Made by a program: the position numbers and the translations under genes
Source: Candidatus Lindowbacteria bacterium RIFCSPLOWO2_12_FULL_62_27
GTDB lineage: Bacteria > Lindowbacteria > 2-12-FULL-62-27
Direction: 5' to 3'
Assembly: GCA_001784175.1 (NCBI GenBank)
Contig: MFPR01000004.1
Span: 434,001 to 498,000, forward strand
DNA: 64,000 nucleotides
Notes under the pieces: generated by a model
The model's input: only the letters and a program-made list of their open reading frames with translations
Database searches by the model: none
Told to the model about the DNA's origin: nothing
Part shown: in pieces, positions 58,989 to 64,000 of the stretch
Layout: each line of letters opens with the position of its first letter
Numbering within the stretch: position 1 is the stretch's first letter

Positions 58989-60035
58989 CTATTCTTCGGT
59001 AACAGAAAGATCCATCAACGTCTGTGCCGCGCGATGCGCGCCCAACCCGTCCACCAGCTCACGGCCACGCGCCGACATGCCGGACCGGCGCCGGGGGTCT
59101 GTCAGAAGGTCTGTGACCAGGGGGGCGATCGTTTCCGGAATCGCGCCGCTCTGGGAGGCGAACCCCGCCAGACACGCGCACCCGTGCCGGACCAGGGCCG
59201 ACGCGTTCGGCGCCTGATTCGGCGCCAGCGCCAGGATCGCCATCGGCACGCCCAGGCAGCACAGTTCCCAGCAGGTCGATCCTGCCGCATTGACGGACAC
59301 ATCGGCGGCGGCCATGAGGTCCGCCATGTTCTCGGCGTTTCTTATGATGCGGATTTCGTGTTTCGAATCGGCGACCGCGCGATCAAGCCCGGCGGTCGCG
59401 GCCCCTTCACCGCCGAGGACGCACTGCACAACGAAAGAACGCGGCGCTTGATTCAGCGCAACAAGGACTTCGGCACAAGTGTCAGCCGTGGCGCCCCCGC
59501 CGAATGTCACAAGCACCTGCCGGTCGTTCGCGCTGAACTTTCGTGTCTGTGACTGGCGAATCCTGGAGAACTCCGGCCGCAGGAGCGCGTAGGCCGGCCC
59601 ACGTAAAACGCGGCATTCCGGCGACACCCGGTAGGACATATCCACCGCGTCCGGATTCTGATTCAGCACCCAGTTCGCCGCGCCCAGATCCCGGTCGGCC
59701 AGATCGTCGATGACGGCCACTTGAAAACCGGCTGCGCGTAATTGCCGAAAATCGGCGGGGGTCGCGCCGTAGTGGTCCACCACCACGCAGCGGGCGCCCA
59801 CGGCCATGGCCCGGTCTACCGTGAAAGCCGTGTCCAGCGCGCCTGCGACGCGCTCCACCGCAAACCCCGCCTGCTCGACCACGCGAAGCGGCGTGTCCGC
59901 GATCGGACGCATGACGAAAACGGGTTCGCCGCCGAGATCGCGCAGCGCAAGGGCCAGCGCCACACACCGGCGCACATGGCCCATGCCGATCTCGGGCGAC
60001 CCGTCGCATCGAAACAGAAAGGGAATCCGGCGCAT
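58989..60035 (-). CDS. pseG: PseG-like UDP-sugar hydrolase/transferase
   Basis: A 348-residue GT-B-like protein matching PseG, which releases 2,4-diacetamido-2,4,6-trideoxy-L-altrose from UDP before the NeuB/PseI condensation. Evidence is LFRCDGSPEIGMGHVRRCVALA with the catalytic His20, CVVVDHYGATPADFRQL, VIDDLADRDL, LVTFGGGATAD, and VNAAGSTCWELCCLGVPMAILALAPNQ, the UDP-binding part. Start ATG 60035; a TATAGA -10 ends 8 bases upstream. It stands alone, separated from neuB and pseB by many kilobases, so the pathway genes are dispersed in the locus. Confidence 0.85.
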   Translation of the reverse strand: MRRIPFLFRCDGSPEIGMGHVRRCVALALALRDLGGEPVFVMRPIADTPLRVVEQAGFAVERVAGALDTAFTVDRAMAVGARCVVVDHYGATPADFRQLRAAGFQVAVIDDLADRDLGAANWVLNQNPDAVDMSYRVSPECRVLRGPAYALLRPEFSRIRQSQTRKFSANDRQVLVTFGGGATADTCAEVLVALNQAPRSFVVQCVLGGEGAATAGLDRAVADSKHEIRIIRNAENMADLMAAADVSVNAAGSTCWELCCLGVPMAILALAPNQAPNASALVRHGCACLAGFASQSGAIPETIAPLVTDLLTDPRRRSGMSARGRELVDGLGAHRAAQTLMDLSVTEE

Positions 60036-60043
60036 GGGACGAA

Positions 60044-60071
60044 TCTATATTGACAGACCCGGCCGCGTAAA
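60044..60071 (-). promoter_or_regulatory. Putative promoter, leaderless spacing, for pseG
   Basis: On the minus strand TTTACG (60071-60066), a 16-base spacer and TATAGA (60049-60044) end 8 bases before the ATG at 60035. It overlaps the divergent promoter of the radical SAM gene in a 51-base gap. Confidence 0.5.
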
Positions 60072-60078
60072 GAAAAAT
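60050..60078 (+). promoter_or_regulatory. Putative promoter, leaderless spacing, for the radical SAM gene at 60087
   Basis: TTGACA (60050-60055), a 17-base spacer and AAAAAT (60073-60078) end 8 bases before the ATG at 60087. The -35 is perfect and the -10 weak. Confidence 0.45.
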
Positions 60079-60086
60079 GCGCGTGA

Positions 60087-61847
60087 ATGAATATCGTAAT
60101 TTGCAACGCGGTCGGCGTGGACCGGGAGGAGAATCACATCGTTCACTCGCCGAGCCGGTGGTCGTTCAGCATGAAAAATTATGACGACGTGTTCACCTAC
60201 TACCCGTGGGAACTCTGCTACACCTCTGCACTCCTGAAGCGCCGGACCGGCCACCGGGTCCGGTTCCTCGATCCGTGCATCGAGCGATGGGACGCGGAGG
60301 AAACGACGCGCCGGATACTCTCAGAAAAACCCGATCTCCTCCTCATGGAACCCTCGTCGCGGACTTTCCGCGAAGATTGGTCGGTCGCATCCGAGGTCAA
60401 AGCACGGCTCGGCACGAAAATCGCGCTGGCCGGCCAGCACGCCTCTGCCTTCCCCGAAACGCTCGCCCGCGAGGCCGACTACATCCTGATCGGCGAGTAC
60501 GAGGGGACCGTGCTGGACATTGTGTCCGGTGTCGACCGCAGCAAGATTTCCGGGCTGTACCCGAACCCGCGGCGGCCGGCGATGGACATCACGAGTCTGC
60601 CGTGGCCGGAGGACGAGGACGTGTCGCGGATCCGCTACGCGATTCCGGGCGAGCCGAACTGCGAGTACACGGAAATCCAGATGTACGCCAGCCGCGGTTG
60701 CCCCTTTCATTGCAACTATTGCGCCTCCGGCACCGTCTACTTCGCCGGCTGGCGGCCGCGCGAAGTCCGCAACGTCGCCGACGAAATCGAGGCGATGGGA
60801 CACAAGTATCCGGAATGCGAGGGATTTTTTCTTGACGAGGAGGAACACAATACCGGAAAAAAATTTGTTCTGCAACTCGCGGAAGAGATCCGGCGGCGCG
60901 GCCTGAACCGGTACAAGTTCGACGCGATGTGCGCCTATTTCAATCTCGACCGACCCGTGCTCGAAGCGATGGCCTCGGCCGGGTACTACAAGATCCGCGC
61001 GGGGGTCGAGACCCTGAGCGAGAAGACCGCGAGAGGCATGGACCTCGGCGCGAAATTCAATCCGGAAAAACTTGTACAGGCAATGACCCTCTGCCGGGAA
61101 CTCGGACTTCATTTCTATGGCACCTTTACCATCGGCGGCTGGGGATCGACCCGCGAGGAAGACCTGGTGACGGGACGGTTCATCGAGGACGCGGCCGCTC
61201 GGGGTCTTCTGCACGATCTCCAGATGTCCATCAACACGCCCCAGCCCGGAACGCCGTTTTATCAGAAAGCCAAATCGGCCGGGTATCTCCTGACTGAAGA
61301 CTGGCACAAATTCGACGGAGGCCGGCAGTCGGTCGTCAGTTACCCGGATTATCCGGCTGACGAAATCGTCCGGACCTATGACGACGTCCTGCGCCACTAC
61401 GACTGCGGCCTCTATCGTCGAAACCGCGACCTGTTCCGAAAACATTTCTCTGAATCCTTCGGCCAGGGTAACCGGCCCGGCGCGCGGAACATCCTCATCC
61501 TGCGATCGACCCGCATGTGGCACGTCCGGCTGGCAGCCGAATGCCTCCGGGACGCCGGCGCGGAGGTGTCGCTTCTGGGCCAGGACCGGATCCGGCCCGA
61601 TTTGAACGGCATGGCCGGCGTGCGGGACTTCTTCTCTTATGGCGACGGCCACATGCATCCGGAAGCCATCGACCGGGGCCTTTTGAACCACCTCCGGGAC
61701 CGCCGATTTGATCTCGTGCTGGCGCTGTACAGCAACACGGACGGCCGGTCGTTCGAGAATGTCCGAAAGGTTGCGCGGCGGATCGCCGACGGCGACGGAG
61801 CCGTCGCCGCAGTCGCTCATGACGGAACCGTCCTCCCCATCCGCTGA
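60087..61847 (+). CDS. B12-binding-type radical SAM protein with C-terminal X domain
   Basis: A 586-residue protein. Residues 1-150 resemble a cobalamin-binding fold (SALLKRRTGHRVRFLDPCIERW, IALAGQHASAFPE). The radical SAM cluster motif CPFHCNYC uses Cys205, 209 and 212, followed by GFFLDEEEHNTGKKFVLQLAEEI, IRAGVETLSEKTARGM and GTFTIGGWGSTREEDL. Residues 468-586 form the X domain (NILILRSTRMWHVRL, YSNTDGRSFENVRKVA) shared with 42353-42865 and 1728-4010. The overall class is like hopanoid- or sugar-modifying enzymes; the substrate is unknown. The end overlaps the following glycosyltransferase by 29 bases. Confidence 0.82.
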   Translation: MNIVICNAVGVDREENHIVHSPSRWSFSMKNYDDVFTYYPWELCYTSALLKRRTGHRVRFLDPCIERWDAEETTRRILSEKPDLLLMEPSSRTFREDWSVASEVKARLGTKIALAGQHASAFPETLAREADYILIGEYEGTVLDIVSGVDRSKISGLYPNPRRPAMDITSLPWPEDEDVSRIRYAIPGEPNCEYTEIQMYASRGCPFHCNYCASGTVYFAGWRPREVRNVADEIEAMGHKYPECEGFFLDEEEHNTGKKFVLQLAEEIRRRGLNRYKFDAMCAYFNLDRPVLEAMASAGYYKIRAGVETLSEKTARGMDLGAKFNPEKLVQAMTLCRELGLHFYGTFTIGGWGSTREEDLVTGRFIEDAAARGLLHDLQMSINTPQPGTPFYQKAKSAGYLLTEDWHKFDGGRQSVVSYPDYPADEIVRTYDDVLRHYDCGLYRRNRDLFRKHFSESFGQGNRPGARNILILRSTRMWHVRLAAECLRDAGAEVSLLGQDRIRPDLNGMAGVRDFFSYGDGHMHPEAIDRGLLNHLRDRRFDLVLALYSNTDGRSFENVRKVARRIADGDGAVAAVAHDGTVLPIR

Positions 61848-62799
61848 CCCAGGCGGCGCGGGCCGCGGCGTCAGCGTCGTCATCACCAACTACAACGGCC
61901 GCGCGCTCCTCGAACGGTGTCTGCCGGCCGTCGAGACGGCGGCGGCGGCCTATGGCGGCCCGACCGAAATCATTCTGGTCGACGACTGCTCGACAGACGG
62001 CAGCCGGGAGTTTGTCTACGAATATTTTCCAAAAATAGACGTTTTCAAACCCAGGCAGAATCTCGGTTTCCAGGGCGCGTCCAACCTCGGATTTTCCAAA
62101 GCGCGTTTTCCGGTCGTCCTGTCGCTGAACAACGATGTCGAGGTGACGCCACAGTCTTTCGCGCAGTTGGCGGCGCATTTTTCCCGGCCGGACCTGTTCG
62201 CCGTCAGCGCCAAGCTTCTCCAGTGGGACCGCACAACATACCTGGCGGGCCGGAGGATCGGTGTGTTCGAGGAGGGGCATCTGCGTCTCGTGGACGAACC
62301 CGGCGACGGCAGCGTGTCCCCCACGCTCTTTGCGACCGGCGGCGCCGCCGCGTTCGACCGGGAAAAGCTGCTGGCCCTCGGCGGATTCGACCCGATCTTC
62401 CATCCGCTGTACTGGGAGGACATCGACCTCTGTTACCGCGCGTGGAAACGCGGCTGGCGGGTGATCTACGATCCCAACATCGTGATGTACCACAAGCACC
62501 GCGCGACGATCGAGACACTGGTGGAACCTGACCGCCTGCAGCAAATCACGGCGCGAAACAGCTACCTGTTTTTATGGAAAAATCTCTCGGAAGGCCGCGC
62601 CCTTCGGGCCCACCTCTGGCACGCCCCCATCCTCCTCCTCCGGGACGCCTTGAATCGCCGATGGCGATTTCCACTCGCCTTCGGCCGTGCGCTCGCCCGC
62701 CTGCCCGCCGTCTGGTCGGCCCGTTTGAAGGAACAGCGCCACTGGCGCCGGCCCGACCTGTCCGTCCTGTCGGAAATATCCGCACGCCGGCCTTCTTAG
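61819..62799 (+). CDS. Family 2 glycosyltransferase
   Basis: A 326-residue GT2 enzyme: GVSVVITNYNGRALLERCL, LVDDCSTDGSREF, NLGFQGASNLGFSKA, LSLNNDVEV (metal motif) and FHPLYWEDIDLCYRAWKRGW. The C-terminal 70 residues are basic and amphipathic (LLRDALNRRWRFPLAFGRALARL), suggesting membrane contact. ATG 61819 lies inside the end of the radical SAM gene; an earlier frame start (61708) lies deeper in that gene and is not needed. It is the last gene of the glycan locus, ended by an intrinsic terminator. Confidence 0.82.
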   Translation: MTEPSSPSADPGGAGRGVSVVITNYNGRALLERCLPAVETAAAAYGGPTEIILVDDCSTDGSREFVYEYFPKIDVFKPRQNLGFQGASNLGFSKARFPVVLSLNNDVEVTPQSFAQLAAHFSRPDLFAVSAKLLQWDRTTYLAGRRIGVFEEGHLRLVDEPGDGSVSPTLFATGGAAAFDREKLLALGGFDPIFHPLYWEDIDLCYRAWKRGWRVIYDPNIVMYHKHRATIETLVEPDRLQQITARNSYLFLWKNLSEGRALRAHLWHAPILLLRDALNRRWRFPLAFGRALARLPAVWSARLKEQRHWRRPDLSVLSEISARRPS

Positions 62800-62825
62800 C
62801 CCGACCTTGTCGGGCGGCCGTTTTT
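62799..62825 (+). terminator. Rho-independent terminator at the end of the glycan locus
   Basis: GCCCGAC (62799-62805), loop CTT, GTCGGGC (62809-62815), then GGCCG and five T (62821-62825). It starts at the stop codon of the glycosyltransferase and precedes moaA, marking the right border of the locus. Confidence 0.8.
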
Positions 62826-62841
62826 CAGGGACAATTCAACC

Positions 62842-63855
62842 ATGTTGAGAGACACGCTGGGCCGGCCCATCCGGGATCTTCGGATTTCCGTCACGGACCG
62901 GTGCAATTTCCGGTGCACCTACTGCATGCCCTACGAGGTGTACGACTGGGTTGAGCGCGGGGAGATCCTGTCCTTTGAGGAGATCGCGCGGCTGACCCGC
63001 ATCTTCGCGGCGCTCGGCGCGGAAAAGGCCCGCCTGACAGGCGGCGAGCCTCTGCTCAGGAGAGGATTGCACAAACTCGTCAGGATGCTGATCGACATCC
63101 AGGGAATCAAAGATGTGAGTCTCACCACCAACGGCGCGTTGCTTGCCGAACAGATGCCGGATCTCGCGGCGGCCGGCCTTCGGCGGATCAACGTCAGCCT
63201 CGACACCTTGAACGCGGCGAAATTCCGGCAGATCACCCAGAAGGGAGACCTGCAGCCCGTGCTGGAGGGTCTGCGCGCCGCGCGCGAGGCAGACCTCGAT
63301 TCGATCAAAATCAACACCGTCATCATCCGGGGATTCAACGACGACGAAATACCGGACCTCGCCGCGTTCGCCCGCGACAACGGCTTTCACCTGCGCCTCA
63401 TCGAGTACATGGACGTCGGCAACGCCAGCGGATGGACGTTGGAGAAGCTCGTGTCAAAAAAAGAAATGCTCGAATGGGTCCGGAGTCGCTTCCCGCTCCG
63501 CGAAATCGGCCGGGCGGACGGCCGCGCACCGGCGGTCGACTACGAGTACCTGGACGGCCGGGGGAAAATCGGAATCATCGGCTCGGTGACCGAACCCTTC
63601 TGCTCAACCTGCGACCGCGCGCGCCTGACGCCGGACGGCAAACTGGTGACGTGCCTCTTTTCCAACGAGGGGGTGGATCTCAAGTCACCCCTGCGCGGCG
63701 GCTCGCCCGATGAGCAAATCAGCGCCGCCATCCACACAGCGTGGACTGCGCGAAAAGACCGCTACTCCGACGAGCGGTGGGCGTCCCTCAAAAACGGCGC
63801 GGGCTATGACCCAGCGGCCAGGCGAAAAATAGAAATGATCCGTCTGGGAGGATAA
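62842..63855 (+). CDS. moaA: GTP 3',8-cyclase (molybdenum cofactor biosynthesis protein A)
   Basis: A 337-residue radical SAM enzyme catalysing the first step of molybdopterin synthesis. N-terminal cluster CNFRCTYC (Cys21, 25, 28), LTGGEPLLRRGLHKLV, LTTNGALLAEQ, RINVSLDTLNAAKF and KINTVIIRGFNDDEI. The second cluster uses Cys254, 257 and 271 (EPFCSTCDRARLTPDGKLVTC). The essential C-terminal Gly-Gly is present (IRLGG). Length is standard. It starts 16 bases after the terminator of the glycan locus and ends 3 bases from the convergent thiC, so this is ordinary core metabolism flanking the accessory region. Confidence 0.96.
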   Translation: MLRDTLGRPIRDLRISVTDRCNFRCTYCMPYEVYDWVERGEILSFEEIARLTRIFAALGAEKARLTGGEPLLRRGLHKLVRMLIDIQGIKDVSLTTNGALLAEQMPDLAAAGLRRINVSLDTLNAAKFRQITQKGDLQPVLEGLRAAREADLDSIKINTVIIRGFNDDEIPDLAAFARDNGFHLRLIEYMDVGNASGWTLEKLVSKKEMLEWVRSRFPLREIGRADGRAPAVDYEYLDGRGKIGIIGSVTEPFCSTCDRARLTPDGKLVTCLFSNEGVDLKSPLRGGSPDEQISAAIHTAWTARKDRYSDERWASLKNGAGYDPAARRKIEMIRLGG

Positions 63856-63858
63856 AAA

Positions 63859-64000
63859 TCAGGTTTTGACGTACAGTTCGGAACCCTGCCTGCGAAACTC
63901 CTCTGATTTGTCTGACATGCCTCTTTGAATGGCGGCCTGATCGTCCATCTGCAGTTTGGCCGCGTAGTCCCGGACCGTGTTCGTGATCTCCATGCTGCAA
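63859..64000 (-). CDS. thiC: Phosphomethylpyrimidine synthase ThiC (C-terminal fragment)
   Basis: The last 46 residues of ThiC, the radical SAM enzyme making the thiamine pyrimidine, read on the minus strand with stop 63861-63859. CSMEITNTVRDYAA corresponds to the conserved segment after the cluster-binding cysteines, and the ending SDKSEEFRRQGSELYVKT matches the family C-terminus. The remainder is outside the window. Its Cys (in CSM) is the last of the family's CxxCxxxxC cluster motif. Confidence 0.85.
   Translation of the reverse strand, partial: CSMEITNTVRDYAAKLQMDDQAAIQRGMSDKSEEFRRQGSELYVKT

Noticed and set aside
1-64000. CRISPR arrays, tRNA/rRNA genes, IS elements, prophage or riboswitch
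   Set aside because: No spaced direct repeats, tRNA-like cloverleafs, transposase or integrase signatures were seen; the upstream part of thiC, where a TPP riboswitch might lie, is outside the window.

Overview
The window is GC-rich, densely coding bacterial DNA. A KdsB-type CMP-Kdo synthetase, phosphoheptose genes and many glycosyltransferases suggest a Gram-negative (LPS-bearing) organism. No rRNA, tRNA, integrase or taxonomic marker is visible apart from moaA and a thiC fragment at the right edge, so I cannot place it below Bacteria. Nearly all of it (about 1-62,800) is one very large surface-polysaccharide or protein-glycosylation locus made of short transcription units that switch strand often. 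No gene-free stretch exceeds about 200 bases.

Layout: (a) 7806->1 (-): two GT-B-like proteins, a GNAT/X/PIG-L three-domain protein, a Gfo/Idh oxidoreductase and a transketolase N-subunit cut by the window edge. (b) 7905-12557 (+): kdsB-like gene, a GT2-dehydrogenase fusion and two GT2 enzymes. (c) 14570->12462 (-) and 14673-17311 (+): a large GT-B-like protein, a WbqC protein and a radical-SAM-like protein lacking the cluster cysteines. (d) 18758->17296 (-) methyltransferases and 18850-21679 (+): GSCFA protein, TylF-like methyltransferase, SpsF-like cytidylyltransferase. (e) 27163->21672 (-): FkbM methyltransferase, FemAB-like protein, sulfotransferase, aldo/keto reductase, GSA-type aminotransferase. 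(f) 27305-32214 (+): split transketolase, epimerase, and a second copy of the large GT-B protein. (g) 33355-42363 (+): WbqC, epimerase, DegT aminotransferase, NeuB synthase, WecD-like acetyltransferase, PIG-L deacetylase, asparagine-synthetase-like protein, B12-type radical SAM. (h) 45046->42353 (-): PseB, GT2, stand-alone X domain. (i) 51673->45088 (-): transaldolase, HldE-like bifunctional enzyme, Gfo/Idh, a UDP-glucose-dehydrogenase-like protein without its catalytic Cys, and a two-subunit TPP E1. (j) 51818-58867: SDR, gmhA, an amino acid:carrier-protein ligase/ACP/formyltransferase/Cys-protein cassette, hddC, hddA, RmlC-like epimerase. (k) PseG, a second radical SAM, a GT2, a terminator, then housekeeping moaA and thiC.

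Read together, PseB, a PseC-type aminotransferase, a WecD/PseH-type acetyltransferase, PseG and NeuB could make a nonulosonic (pseudaminic-like) acid, with the SpsF-like or KdsB-like enzyme activating it. GmhA, HddA and HddC point to GDP-heptose (no GmhB is visible). The remaining genes would add O-methyl, formyl/aminoacyl, sulfate, amide and branched-chain groups.

The most unusual signals are: (1) a small double-hairpin repeat present as five copies at four loci, with compensatory stem changes, one copy nested in another, and two copies sitting in frame inside genes; (2) the aminoacyl-carrier-protein cassette at 53385-56498; (3) two enzymes that keep their fold signatures but lose hallmark cysteines; (4) an uncharacterised domain shared by three proteins of different architecture; (5) promoter-like elements 6-10 bases upstream of many first start codons, suggesting leaderless transcripts.
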